Shown here in pieces: positions 8,347 through 16,975 of a DNA stretch of 29,419 nucleotides; position 1 is the stretch's first letter, and each line of letters opens with the position of its first letter. Below the pieces are notes generated by a model. The model was not told the origin of the DNA. It saw only the letters and a list, made by a program, of their open reading frames with translations, and searched no databases. Source of the DNA: J005 sp964613235 (lineage in GTDB: Bacteria > Pseudomonadota > Zetaproteobacteria > Mariprofundales > Mariprofundaceae). Location of the stretch: contig CAZTGM010000020.1 of NCBI GenBank assembly GCA_964613235.1, positions 1 through 29,419 on the forward strand, in the 5' to 3' direction. The position numbers were made by a program, and so were the translations under genes.

Positions 8347-8907
8347 TCCCCTTTCTTCCCCTTGGCTGTAATGATAACAGCGTATCAACTGCTCATCACC
8401 TGCAACAATCGCAGCCTCGCGCTGCAAGCGCCATCCCGAACCTTGTGCCGGGAGGGATTCTCTGGGTACAGGCAAAACCGCGACAGCACCATCCCGCACA
8501 TGACTGCGACACATGTTCAACAACTCATCCTGCCGGGTAACGGCTCTGGCCACGCAAACATCGATATCCAGTGGTGGCAAATCGTTAATGTCAGCATCAT
8601 AAACCGTGGCATTCAGCTTCAACTTCCGCACGATATGGCGCAAGAACTCGGCACGTTTTTTTCTCCGCTCAACCAGAACACCATGCAATCCGGGCAAACG
8701 AATGAGCAACGGAATGCCCGGCACCCCCATACCACTACCGATATCCAGCAAGCGTTCCGAGTGTTCAGGTATCCATGCAGCCAATTGCAATGAGGGTTCA
8801 ATGAAACGTCGCATCAACTCCGCCTCATCGTCCACCGATGTCAGATTCAACGCCTTGCGAAAACGGAGAATTTCATGACAATAAATTCGGTAGGCATCTT
8901 CTTTCAT
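8335..8907 (-). CDS. rsmG: 16S rRNA (guanine-527-N7)-methyltransferase
   Basis: RsmG (GidB) methylates G527 of 16S rRNA using S-adenosylmethionine. Its loss gives low-level streptomycin resistance in several bacteria. From the start chosen, the protein is 190 residues. It has the SAM-binding motif LLDIGSGMGVPGIPL, then VERRKKRAEFLRHIVRKL, then the downstream VARAVT segment of the family. ATG 8907 overlaps the mnmG stop (ATGA), so translation is probably coupled. The frame extends further upstream into mnmG, but that part has no family similarity. Confidence 0.94.
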   Translation of the reverse strand: MKEDAYRIYCHEILRFRKALNLTSVDDEAELMRRFIEPSLQLAAWIPEHSERLLDIGSGMGVPGIPLLIRLPGLHGVLVERRKKRAEFLRHIVRKLKLNATVYDADINDLPPLDIDVCVARAVTRQDELLNMCRSHVRDGAVAVLPVPRESLPAQGSGWRLQREAAIVAGDEQLIRCYHYSQGEERGGFT

Positions 8908-10793
8908 GCGTGCAAATACAACATCAGCGCACTGACAGCAGCCGGCGTGATACCGGATATGCGCGAAGCCTGGCCCAGCGTTCGCGGCCGCATTTGTGAC
9001 AAGCGCTGCCTGCATTCAGTGCTCAGGCCATGCACCTTACTATAATCAAAATCGAGGGGAATCAGCTGACCCTCCAGCTTGCGGAAGCGTTCGATTTCTT
9101 CCTGCTGTTTATCCAGGTAACCATCATAATGGATATAGGCCAGCAGGCTGTTGAAATCGAAGGCATTCAGATCCACAGCCCCGTCAAGCAAACGCAACAC
9201 CTCTGTCGCCTCGACATCGGCACGATGGCAATAAGCTGCCAGGGAAAGCGCCTGGGCCGGCACAGGCAGACCAAGGTCGCACAATCGCTGTCGCCACCGT
9301 TCACCCGTGCCGATTTTCATTGCATTAATCTGCTGCACATAATGCCCAACCCGCTGTTTTCTCTGCTCATATATCCGCATACGGCGATCATCGTACAAAC
9401 CAAGGCGAATGGCATCCTCAGCCAGACGGAAGTCTGCATTATCTTCTCGCAGATGAAGACGAAATTCCGCGCGCGAGGTAAACATGCGGTAAGGCTCCAT
9501 GACACCTCTGGTCACCAGGTCATCCGCCATAACACCAAGATAGGCCTGCGAACGATCCGGCACCCAGCCTTCCAAATCCTGCGCCCTTGCTGCAGCATTA
9601 ATACCGGCCAGCATGCCCTGTGCTGCGGCCTCCTCATAACCCGTCGTGCCATTGATCTGCCCGGCATGAAACAGTCCGCGAACCTTTTTCGTTTCCAGCG
9701 TAGGCAATAATTCCGTCGGATCCACATAATCATATTCAATGGCATAACCCGGACGAATGATAACCGCCTTCTCCAGCCCGCGAATCGAGCGAATGAATTG
9801 CCACTGCACATCGATTGGCAATGATGTGGAAATACCGTTCGGATAAACCTCATCATGATCCCTTCCTTCAGGTTCAAGAAAGATCTGATGGCTATCCTTG
9901 TCGGCAAAGCGATGAATTTTATCCTCAATACTCGGGCAATAGCGCGGCCCTGTACTCTCAATCTGGCCGGAATACATCGGGGATCGGTGCAGGTTCTGGC
10001 GGATAATCTCGTGTGTCTGCTCATTGGTGCGCGTAATGGCGCATTGCATTTGCATTTCTGGCACACACTCATGCCGCTGGCAGAATGGCACAACATCCGT
10101 TTCACCATCCTGCAACTCCAGCGCATCCCAGGCAATGGTTCTGCGATCCAGACGTGGTGGCGTGCCTGTCTTCATACGCCCAATACGCAATTCTCTCTGA
10201 TACAACTCGTCGGTCAAACCCTGCACGGCCGCATCACCGGCTCGGCCCGCCGACAGCTGCTGTTCGCCGATGTGAATCAGACCACTGAGAAACGTCCCCG
10301 TTGTCAGCACAACGGCAGCAGCCTCATGCGCCACCCCTAACTCATCTATGACGCCAGCCACCCGCTCACTCTCAAACATCAATTGGCGGATCGTTCCCTG
10401 ATGCAGCGAAATACGGGGATGCTGGTCCAGAAAATGGCGCGCATGCATGTGATAGAGGCGGCGATCACACTGAACCCGCGTTGCACGAACCGCAGGCCCT
10501 TTACGCCGGTTTAGCAATCGATACTGTAGTGCGGCCATATCAGCCAGTCTCGGCATCAGGCCATTCATGGCATCAATCTCACGCACCAGATGCCCCTTGC
10601 CGATGCCACCAATCGCCGGGTTACAGGACATCTTTGCAATGGTGTCCAGATTCTGGGTGATCAAGCGAACCCTTGCGCCACGGTTTGCCGCAAACCATGC
10701 CGCTTCCACACCGGCATGGCCGGCCCCAACAACAATGACATCCACCGGATCGGGATGTTTCACGTGAAACACGGCATCATGGGTTTTCATCAT
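8904..10793 (-). CDS. mnmG: tRNA uridine-5-carboxymethylaminomethyl modification enzyme MnmG
   Basis: MnmG (GidA) with MnmE installs cmnm5 or nm5 groups on wobble U34 of certain tRNAs, using FAD, NADH and methylene-tetrahydrofolate. The 629-residue protein has the FAD motif VVGAGHAGVEAA at residues 21-32, then SCNPAIGGIGKGHLVREIDA and the GRMKTGTPPRLD and YCPSIEDKI motifs, with a typical C-terminal helical domain. Two adjacent ATG codons (10793, 10790) are possible starts, and neither has a good ribosome site. The N-terminal peptide FHVKH is encoded by a perfect parS site. It heads the overlapping chain mnmG-rsmG-parA-parB-mtnA. Confidence 0.97.
   Translation of the reverse strand: MMKTHDAVFHVKHPDPVDVIVVGAGHAGVEAAWFAANRGARVRLITQNLDTIAKMSCNPAIGGIGKGHLVREIDAMNGLMPRLADMAALQYRLLNRRKGPAVRATRVQCDRRLYHMHARHFLDQHPRISLHQGTIRQLMFESERVAGVIDELGVAHEAAAVVLTTGTFLSGLIHIGEQQLSAGRAGDAAVQGLTDELYQRELRIGRMKTGTPPRLDRRTIAWDALELQDGETDVVPFCQRHECVPEMQMQCAITRTNEQTHEIIRQNLHRSPMYSGQIESTGPRYCPSIEDKIHRFADKDSHQIFLEPEGRDHDEVYPNGISTSLPIDVQWQFIRSIRGLEKAVIIRPGYAIEYDYVDPTELLPTLETKKVRGLFHAGQINGTTGYEEAAAQGMLAGINAAARAQDLEGWVPDRSQAYLGVMADDLVTRGVMEPYRMFTSRAEFRLHLREDNADFRLAEDAIRLGLYDDRRMRIYEQRKQRVGHYVQQINAMKIGTGERWRQRLCDLGLPVPAQALSLAAYCHRADVEATEVLRLLDGAVDLNAFDFNSLLAYIHYDGYLDKQQEEIERFRKLEGQLIPLDFDYSKVHGLSTECRQRLSQMRPRTLGQASRISGITPAAVSALMLYLHA
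10756..10771. promoter_or_regulatory. parS site, perfect 16-mer inside mnmG
   Basis: The sequence is exactly TGTTTCACGTGAAACA, the ParB-binding palindrome. It lies in codons 8-13 of mnmG, about 5-6 kb from the origin, where parS sites usually cluster. Confidence 0.93.
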
Positions 10794-10830
10794 CGCGGAA
10801 GCGTAGGGCGATGATCATCAGAAATCCACC

Positions 10831-10853
10831 AAAAAGGGAGGCCGAAGCCCCCC
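10831..10853 (-). terminator. Rho-independent terminator of prk
   Basis: On the minus strand the arms GGGGGGC and GCCTCCC close on a TTCG tetraloop, with one G-T wobble, and are followed by five T. This strong intrinsic terminator lies 25 bases after the prk stop and separates prk from mnmG. Confidence 0.9.
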
Positions 10854-10877
10854 TCTAAGTACCAGCATATTGAATAA

Positions 10878-11741
10878 TCAGGTCTTTCGCGCCTTCTCCA
10901 TCATATCGTGAATAATCGGCGCAAGAATCAATTCCATAGCCAGCAGCATCTTGCCTGCGGGAACCACCAGCGTATTGCGACGGGACATAAAAGAACCATG
11001 CAACATCGACAACAGCCATGGGAAATCAATGCCAAACTTCTGTGGTTGACGAATACGAATCACCACCACACTTTCATCCGGAGTCGGAACATCACGTGCA
11101 ATAAACGGGTTAGAAGTATCCACCAGCGGAACACGCTGGAAATTAATATCGGTATTCGTGAACTGCGGTGTGATGAAATGCACATAGTCATGCATACGGG
11201 AAAGAATATTCTCCACGACAGCTTCGGACGAATAGCCACGCATGGCCGTATCGCGATGAATTTTCTGAATCCATTCCAGATTCACCACCGGCACAATACC
11301 CATCAGCAAGTCAACATAAGGGAGCGCTTCCTCGACACCACCGTGCAGCCCTTCATAGAACAGCAAATCGGAACCCTCACCGATCTCACGCCAGTCGGTG
11401 AAACGACCCGGCTCAACGCCATAAATTTTGGCCTCTTCATCATCATGGACATAAGTGCGCGCCAAGCCCTTACCTGTTTCTCCGTAGCTCTTGAACAACT
11501 CGGCAATTTTGTCGAACAGATTGGCTTCATCTGAAAAATGGCTCAGGCGCTTGCCCTTCTCAGCAAACAACTTGGCCTGTTCGCGGAATTCATAACGATC
11601 AAACCGATGGAAGCAGTCTCCTTCAACAATGGCCGGCGTGATTTTTTCGCGTCGAAAAATATGCTCCAGGGCAACCTTTGCTGTACTTGTACCGGCACCA
11701 GATGATCCCGTAATTGAAATAACTGGATGTTTTACGGACAT
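10878..11741 (-). CDS. prkB: Phosphoribulokinase, class I
   Basis: Phosphoribulokinase makes ribulose-1,5-bisphosphate from ribulose-5-phosphate and ATP, the step that supplies RuBisCO in the Calvin cycle. From ATG 11741 the protein is 287 residues. It has the P-loop GSSGAGTST at 12-20, the catalytic Asp42 in EGDCFHRFDR, and the Walker B-like FYEGLHGGV. The segment NLEWIQKIHRDTAMRGYS is typical of the proteobacterial class I octameric enzyme. AGGAGG stands eight bases before this ATG; an upstream GTG is too close to it to be the start. The gene is a one-gene unit with a candidate promoter and a strong terminator. No RuBisCO or other Calvin gene is nearby. The usual symbol may be prk, cbbP or prkB. 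Confidence 0.94.
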   Translation of the reverse strand: MSVKHPVISITGSSGAGTSTAKVALEHIFRREKITPAIVEGDCFHRFDRYEFREQAKLFAEKGKRLSHFSDEANLFDKIAELFKSYGETGKGLARTYVHDDEEAKIYGVEPGRFTDWREIGEGSDLLFYEGLHGGVEEALPYVDLLMGIVPVVNLEWIQKIHRDTAMRGYSSEAVVENILSRMHDYVHFITPQFTNTDINFQRVPLVDTSNPFIARDVPTPDESVVVIRIRQPQKFGIDFPWLLSMLHGSFMSRRNTLVVPAGKMLLAMELILAPIIHDMMEKARKT

Positions 11742-11839
11742 TCCCTCCACCTCCTAATCATATAAAAATCAATACTTTAGGCCTTTAACACATATTGAAA
11801 AAAGCAAATATCAAATCGTCACCTTTAGTGGGGTCGAAC

Positions 11840-11867
11840 ATTATGATGCTGAAGCAAGAGATTTCAA
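11840..11867 (-). promoter_or_regulatory. Candidate sigma70 promoter for prk
   Basis: On the minus strand TTGAAA (11867-11862) and CATAAT (11845-11840) are separated by 16 bases, each differing from consensus at one position. It lies about 100 bases upstream of the prk start in the gap after mnmE. Sequence match only. Confidence 0.45.
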
Positions 11868-11890
11868 GGAAAACCCCCTCGTCAACACAC

Positions 11891-13210
11891 TTACTTACCG
11901 ATACAAAAGCTGGAGAAAACACGATCCAGGATATGTTCAATATCCCCCAGACCAAGAATCCCGCCCAGGGCATGATAGGCATGGCGCCATTGTGATGCAG
12001 CGATATCCAGCTCGGATTCCCCGGCCAGAAAACCCAGCCCTGCCTCGATATACTGCAATGCTTCCTGCAGAGCCAGACGGTGGCGTTCACGCGTCACGAA
12101 AACATCCTCAGCGGAGATATCCATATCCACCAGCTGCGATGCCAATGCCTTCTTCAGACGATCCATCCCCTCACCTGTACGCACACTGATGGCGACAAAA
12201 TCATCCGCCCAGCTTGCCGACTCCACGGCATCAATCTTGTTCATCACCTTGATAGTGGCCCGCTGGTGCAAGCGCCAGCTTTCCGGTCGCGTAGCATCGG
12301 CGACAAAGATAACCGCATCAGCCTGTGTCGCCGTTTTTTCCGCACGCCGGATACCTTCCCGTTCGATATGGTCCTCAGCATCGCGAAGACCCGCGGTATC
12401 CGCCAGGCGCACAGGAATACCTTCGACCTCGAAATCGATTTCCAGCACATCGCGTGTAGTTCCCGGCATATCACTGACAATGGCCCGCTCAAAACCGGCA
12501 AGTGCATTCAGCAGGCTGGATTTGCCAACATTCGGCGCACCGATGATCGCCACGGTTGCACCGTCGAACAGACGTTCGCCAAACGAGGCGGAATATAGCA
12601 GGCGTTCAATCGGCTCAACCAGTTCCTGTCGGGTGCGTTGCGCCAGCGTTTCATAATAAAGTTCCGGAATATCTTCCTCGGCGAAATCAAGACTGGCTTC
12701 GACGTGCGCCACAATATCGGTGATCGTTTCCATCAATGCTTCAATGCGCCGGCCAAAAGCACCCTGCAACTGTTTCTGAGCCTGCTTGCCGGCGCGCACG
12801 GTGGCTGCATCAATGCAAGCGATCACGGCCTCTGCCTGGGACAAATTCATCTTCCCGTTGCTGACTGCGCGGCGAGTGAATTCGCCAGGCTGAGCCGGCT
12901 GGCAACCAAGGGTAAACAACCGTGACAGCAATGCCCGCAAGACCACAGGGCTGCCATGACCCTGAAGTTCCACCACATCCTCACCAGTATAGGAATGCGG
13001 CGCCGGGAAATACAACATCAATCCCTGATCAAGAACCTCTCCATCTTCATCAAGCCATGATGCCAGTGTCGCCACGCGGGGTGAAAGCTCAGGCACGTCA
13101 GCACACAGGCCAACAGCGACAGATAATGCCATCGGTCCGGATATTCTGATCACGCCGACGCCACTCCGCCCCGGCGCGGTCGCCAGAGCTGCAATCGTCG
13201 ATTCAGTCAC
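11891..13210 (-). CDS. mnmE: tRNA modification GTPase MnmE
   Basis: MnmE (TrmE) is the GTPase partner of MnmG in modifying wobble U34 of tRNA. The chosen GTG start at 13210 gives 439 residues beginning TESTIAALATAPGR, the usual N-terminus, behind an AGGT ribosome site. A longer frame would overlap the end of yidC. The N-terminal folate-binding domain is followed by an inserted G domain with GAPNVGKSSLLN, PGTTRD, DTAG and NKID. The protein ends in FCIGK, the conserved C-terminus whose cysteine is needed for function. yidC lies 23 bases upstream. Confidence 0.96.
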   Translation of the reverse strand: MTESTIAALATAPGRSGVGVIRISGPMALSVAVGLCADVPELSPRVATLASWLDEDGEVLDQGLMLYFPAPHSYTGEDVVELQGHGSPVVLRALLSRLFTLGCQPAQPGEFTRRAVSNGKMNLSQAEAVIACIDAATVRAGKQAQKQLQGAFGRRIEALMETITDIVAHVEASLDFAEEDIPELYYETLAQRTRQELVEPIERLLYSASFGERLFDGATVAIIGAPNVGKSSLLNALAGFERAIVSDMPGTTRDVLEIDFEVEGIPVRLADTAGLRDAEDHIEREGIRRAEKTATQADAVIFVADATRPESWRLHQRATIKVMNKIDAVESASWADDFVAISVRTGEGMDRLKKALASQLVDMDISAEDVFVTRERHRLALQEALQYIEAGLGFLAGESELDIAASQWRHAYHALGGILGLGDIEHILDRVFSSFCIGK

Positions 13211-13233
13211 AGAACCTGCAATGCACGTCGGCC

Positions 13234-14832
13234 TTACAGAGCCTGCTTGACCTTCAATACATACCATTGCTGCAGAATGGACAGGATATTATTCACCAGC
13301 CAGTACAGTACCAGTCCCGCCGGGAAGAACAGGAACAGCACCGTGAAAACGGGCGGCAAAAACTGCATCACCTTAGCCTGCATTGGATCTGCCGGCTGCG
13401 GATTCAGTCTCTGTTGAATGAACATCGACAATCCCATCAGCACCGGCAATACAAAATACGGATCCTGTACAGACATGTCCTGAATCCAGCCAATGAATGG
13501 CGCCTGACGCATTTCGATCGACATCAGCAGAACCTTATACAATGCAAAAAACACAGGTATCTGGACCATAATCGGCAGACAGCCGCCCAATGGATTCACC
13601 TTATGCTTCTTGTACAACTTCATCATTTCCTGACTCATCTGCTGGCGATCATCACCATACAGCTCCTTCAGACGAACCAGCTCCGGTTGCAATTTCCGCA
13701 TCGCGGCCATTGATTCATACGATTTCTGGGTCGGCCAGAAAAAGATAATCTTGATCACCAGCACCAGTGCAATAATGCACCAGCCGAAATTGCCAATATA
13801 CTGATACAGCCACAGCAGGAAGCTGTGCATGGGCTTGGCGATAAAGGCAAACCAGCCAAAATCCACACTGCGCTCCAGATTGGCATCAACAGATTTCAGC
13901 ACAGGAATGGATTTCGGCCCAATATAGATGCGCGCATGATAACGGGTATTCAGACCATCCAGCGTACCATCATCGATCAGGCCTGCCTGATAGGAACGGC
14001 CATCACCCTTAAAATAGTAAGGATAGTCCTGCTCGGGATTGGCAATAATCGCCGTAATGAAATAGCGATCCATGATCGCCGTCCATCCACCAACTGTAGA
14101 CGCACGAATCGCGCCTTTCTCATCCAGATCATCATAATCCGGCTCCTGCAGTTTACCATTCAGGAAACCCGTCGGACCCATATGTTCGTAAAATGTATTC
14201 TTTTCCCGATCCGGGTGTTTTTCCACCACCTGACGATACAGTTTCAGTCCGCCGCCATGGCTGATCACATCCTCCACATCAAGCGTATAGGACCCCTGCT
14301 GCAGGGAAATATAACGATCCCATACGCGATCGCCCTCCAGCATGGCACGCAGATGAAGTGATGATGGTGTGGACTCAACCTTTTCAAATGGCGTCACCAT
14401 CTTCGCACCCATAACACCGGAATTGACATAAACCGAATGACCATCATCCATGCTCAGCACAGCAACAGGCTTGGCACCAGGCTCGATAGATTCCTTATAA
14501 GCCAGCAGTTGGGCACCTACAAACCATCCCCGTGCATTCACCGTCAGCTTTAACAAATCATTTCCCAGTGCAAAGGAAACCTGGTCAGCTATGATCAATG
14601 TATCGGATGGCGCGCCGGTCATAGCATGAGCAGCATCAACTGCCTGCGCAGATACGGCAGACGACAACGCTTTCTTTGCAGGTTCACTGGCCGCTTTCTC
14701 CGTCGCCGGTGCAGCAGGGGATTCGACAGCAACTGGCTGCTGCTCTGTCTCGGCCTGGGGAAACAGGGCGCTCCATCCCAGCAACACGACCATTGAAAGC
14801 ACAAAGGCCAAGATCATATTTCTCTGTTCCAT
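13234..14832 (-). CDS. yidC: Membrane protein insertase YidC
   Basis: YidC inserts and folds inner-membrane proteins, alone or with SecYEG. The start at ATG 14832 (MEQRNMILAFVLSMVVLLGW) has GGGAG nine bases upstream and gives 532 residues; an earlier ATG in frame lies inside the yidD end. The protein has an N-terminal membrane helix, a low-complexity A/P/E linker (about 25-60), the large periplasmic beta domain of Gram-negative YidC, and a C-terminal block of five membrane helices including GGCLPIMVQIPVFFALYKVL and FPAGLVLYWLVNN. Length is typical for gamma-type YidC. Confidence 0.97.
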   Translation of the reverse strand: MEQRNMILAFVLSMVVLLGWSALFPQAETEQQPVAVESPAAPATEKAASEPAKKALSSAVSAQAVDAAHAMTGAPSDTLIIADQVSFALGNDLLKLTVNARGWFVGAQLLAYKESIEPGAKPVAVLSMDDGHSVYVNSGVMGAKMVTPFEKVESTPSSLHLRAMLEGDRVWDRYISLQQGSYTLDVEDVISHGGGLKLYRQVVEKHPDREKNTFYEHMGPTGFLNGKLQEPDYDDLDEKGAIRASTVGGWTAIMDRYFITAIIANPEQDYPYYFKGDGRSYQAGLIDDGTLDGLNTRYHARIYIGPKSIPVLKSVDANLERSVDFGWFAFIAKPMHSFLLWLYQYIGNFGWCIIALVLVIKIIFFWPTQKSYESMAAMRKLQPELVRLKELYGDDRQQMSQEMMKLYKKHKVNPLGGCLPIMVQIPVFFALYKVLLMSIEMRQAPFIGWIQDMSVQDPYFVLPVLMGLSMFIQQRLNPQPADPMQAKVMQFLPPVFTVLFLFFPAGLVLYWLVNNILSILQQWYVLKVKQAL

Positions 14833-14852
14833 GATTGTTATCTCCCTACACT

Positions 14853-15062
14853 TCAAGGAAGCGGATCATAACCGCCCTTGGCAAACGGATGACACCGCAA
14901 TATTCGTTTTATGGCCAGCCACATGCCGCAAATAACGCCATATCGTTGGACGGCTTCCACCGCATATTCCGAACAGCTTGGCACAAAACGACAGCGTGGC
15001 GGAAGAATCGGCGAAATGACCAGCTGATACAAGCGAATTAATCGAATCATCCATGTTCGCAT
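14853..15062 (-). CDS. yidD: Membrane protein insertion efficiency factor YidD
   Basis: YidD is a small membrane-associated protein that helps YidC-dependent insertion. The 69-residue protein shows the whole family signature: LIRLYQLVISP, then RFVPSCSEYAVEAVQRYG, then KRILRCHPFAKGGYDPLP. It starts one base after the rnpA stop and ends 20 bases before yidC, so it belongs to the rpmH-rnpA-yidD-yidC-mnmE operon. Confidence 0.96.
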   Translation of the reverse strand: MRTWMIRLIRLYQLVISPILPPRCRFVPSCSEYAVEAVQRYGVICGMWLAIKRILRCHPFAKGGYDPLP

Positions 15063-15063
15063 A

Positions 15064-15405
15064 TCATTTCCGGCATTGCTGGCGAATCATATCCAGCCCT
15101 TCGGTGATGTCTTGTGTTATATGATGAATGCGCAATGCCGTCGTCCTTGGGATCACCAGAACATCGCATGCAGGTAGCTGATGCTGAGCTTGACGGAATG
15201 CTTCCCGGATCAGTCGTTTCAAGCGGTTTCGCTGCACGGCATTGCCATATTTTCGTGAAACAGCCAGACCCAGCCTCGGATAACCAAGCTGATTCTCCCT
15301 GTATACGAGAACGAAGCACTGGCTGTGAACGCGCTTACCCGAACGCAATGCTGCAAAATCAGCCTTGCGCTTCAGGCGCCGTGATTCAGGAAAAGAAAAT
15401 ATCAG
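15064..15405 (-). CDS. rnpA: Ribonuclease P protein component, probable CTG start
   Basis: RnpA is the protein subunit of RNase P, which trims the 5' ends of tRNAs together with the rnpB RNA. The clear core is SGKRVHSQCFVLVY, then LGLAVSRKYGNAVQRNRLKR, with the RNR motif. The first standard start codon is TTG 15348, but the frame upstream of it still encodes family sequence (FPESRRLKRKADFAAL), which matches the normal RnpA N-terminus. Upstream there is no ATG, GTG or TTG before an in-frame TAA. The best start is therefore CTG 15405, which overlaps the rpmH stop as CTGA and gives 113 residues, a normal length. An ATA start one codon later cannot be excluded. Confidence 0.85.
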   Translation of the reverse strand: MIFSFPESRRLKRKADFAALRSGKRVHSQCFVLVYRENQLGYPRLGLAVSRKYGNAVQRNRLKRLIREAFRQAQHQLPACDVLVIPRTTALRIHHITQDITEGLDMIRQQCRK

Positions 15406-15536
15406 GCTGAAACGCGTTTACGTCCCTTGGCCCTGCGACGATTGATGATTGCACGACCGGAACGGGTTGCCATACGAGCACGAAAGCCATGACGGCGTGC
15501 GCGACGGATACGGCTTGGATTGTAAGTAAAACTCAT
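15402..15536 (-). CDS. rpmH: 50S ribosomal protein L34
   Basis: L34 is a small basic protein of the large ribosomal subunit. The 44-residue frame begins MSFTYNPSRIRRARRHGFRA and continues with the RMATRSGRAIINRRRAKGRK pattern seen in nearly all bacterial L34 proteins. It starts at ATG 15536 with AGGAGA eight bases upstream and is the first gene of the minus-strand operon. Its stop overlaps the proposed rnpA start. Confidence 0.97.
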   Translation of the reverse strand: MSFTYNPSRIRRARRHGFRARMATRSGRAIINRRRAKGRKRVSA

Positions 15537-15566
15537 CGCTTTTCTCCTGTTTTGAAAGGGCCGCGG

Positions 15567-15594
15567 ATAATAGATTTATCATTCTTCCTGTCAA
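15567..15594 (-). promoter_or_regulatory. Sigma70-type promoter of the rpmH operon
   Basis: On the minus strand a perfect TTGACA (15594-15589) is followed after 16 bases by TATTAT (15572-15567), one base from consensus. It lies about 30 bases before the rpmH start, in the divergent gap with dnaA. This strength fits a ribosomal protein operon. Confidence 0.75.
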
Positions 15595-15634
15595 GCAGGC
15601 ATCATTGCCATCAATATTCAAGGTGGATGCGGAC

Positions 15635-16975
15635 ATGGCATCATGCAATCATTCAGCCATGACAGACAGCAACCAGGTAAACGCATGGAATACCATCCGC
15701 CAGCAGCTCATGAAGGAGATTCCTCCCTCGCGTTTCGATGCATGGTTTCAACCGATTCAGGTCACAGAAGAAAATAACCGCATCATCATCAAGGCTTCCA
15801 ACCGTTTTTTCCTCGACGGACTACGCAGTCAGTACGGCGAATTGATCCGGCAAATCGTAAACCAAACCCTGGGGACACAAATCGAAGTCCTGTACAAAGT
15901 GGATGCCAGCATCGAACAACCCGTCATTGCAACCAGGGCAGAAGAACCCGCCAGTGTTGATGGCTATATCGACCCCCGCTTTACATTTGAAAATTTTGTT
16001 GTCGGCTCAGGCAATGAGTTCTGTTATGCCGCCAGCAGAGCCGTAGCGGAAAAACCTGGTGAAATCTACAACCCCCTCTATCTCTATGGTGGTGTTGGGT
16101 TGGGTAAAACACACCTGATCAATGCCGTAGCCAATGAACTCATGAATCAAAATCATACAAAAATCGCCTACCGTACCGGTGAACGCTTCACCAATGAACT
16201 CATTCAGGCCATCCGCAATGGCTCGACAGATCAGTTCCGGGATCAGTATCGCAAAGTCGATGTACTGATTATTGATGATATCCAGTTCATTGCCGGCAAG
16301 GATCGCACGCAGGAAGAATTCTTCCATACGTTCAATGCCCTGTATGAAATCAAGAAACAAATTATCCTGACATCGGATCGCAGTCCTCGCGAACTGACCA
16401 ATCTGATGGAACGTTTGCGATCGCGTTTCAACTGGGGGTTGGTTGCCGATATTCAGCCACCGGATCTGGAAACACGCCTGGCGATTCTGGCCAGCAAGGC
16501 GGAATTGGCCGGTATCCAGCTGGCAAAGGATGTCGCCCAGTTACTGGCCAGTCGCATTACCAATAACGTGCGGGAACTGGAAGGCGCATTAACACGTCTG
16601 ACCGCGCATGCCACACTGACCGGACGCAATATCGATATCGACTTTGCCCGCCATGTATTGCGCGATCTTCTGCATGAAGAAGTCAAAGCCATCACCATTG
16701 AGGAAATCCAGAAAAAAGTGGCCTCCTATTACAACATTAACCCCAAGGAAATGCGCTCCAATAAACGTAGCAGAACCGTTGCCTTTCCCCGCCAGATTGC
16801 GATGTATGCCAGCAAGGAACTCACCAAACAGTCCTTGCCGGAAATAGGGGAAGCCTTTGGCGGCAAGGATCATACGACAGTACTGTACGCCGTACGGAAA
16901 ATTGATCGCATGCGCCTTGATTCCGACGAATTCGATGAAGAAGTCAGTCGAATTCTGGCTTTGTTACGTCAGTGA
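15635..16975 (+). CDS. dnaA: Chromosomal replication initiator DnaA
   Basis: DnaA binds DnaA boxes at oriC, melts the origin as an ATP filament and loads the helicase. From ATG 15635, preceded by AGGTGG eight bases upstream, it is 446 residues. Domain I (about 16-85) includes WFQPIQV. A short linker follows, then the AAA+ domain with GGVGLGKTH at about 152-160, LIIDDIQF and the SRFNWG arginine-finger region. The C-terminal DNA-binding domain has SLPEIGEAFGGKDHTTV, the DnaA signature. A TTG start ten codons earlier and an ATG at 15659 are possible but lack a ribosome site. Confidence 0.98.
   Translation: MASCNHSAMTDSNQVNAWNTIRQQLMKEIPPSRFDAWFQPIQVTEENNRIIIKASNRFFLDGLRSQYGELIRQIVNQTLGTQIEVLYKVDASIEQPVIATRAEEPASVDGYIDPRFTFENFVVGSGNEFCYAASRAVAEKPGEIYNPLYLYGGVGLGKTHLINAVANELMNQNHTKIAYRTGERFTNELIQAIRNGSTDQFRDQYRKVDVLIIDDIQFIAGKDRTQEEFFHTFNALYEIKKQIILTSDRSPRELTNLMERLRSRFNWGLVADIQPPDLETRLAILASKAELAGIQLAKDVAQLLASRITNNVRELEGALTRLTAHATLTGRNIDIDFARHVLRDLLHEEVKAITIEEIQKKVASYYNINPKEMRSNKRSRTVAFPRQIAMYASKELTKQSLPEIGEAFGGKDHTTVLYAVRKIDRMRLDSDEFDEEVSRILALLRQ

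Noticed and set aside
8908..9015. Longer rsmG N-terminus
   Set aside because: It runs antiphase inside the mnmG end and has no RsmG similarity; ATG 8907 forms a normal ATGA coupling.
10810..10819. Palindrome GATGATCATC before mnmG
   Set aside because: A single 10-base palindrome without repeats or a known operator match; too little to call.
13211..13267. Longer mnmE N-terminus overlapping yidC
   Set aside because: MnmE proteins begin close to the TESTIAAL segment, and GTG 13210 has a ribosome site.
15605..15634. TTG start extending dnaA by ten codons
   Set aside because: The ATG at 15635 has a well-placed AGGTGG and the extension has no family similarity.
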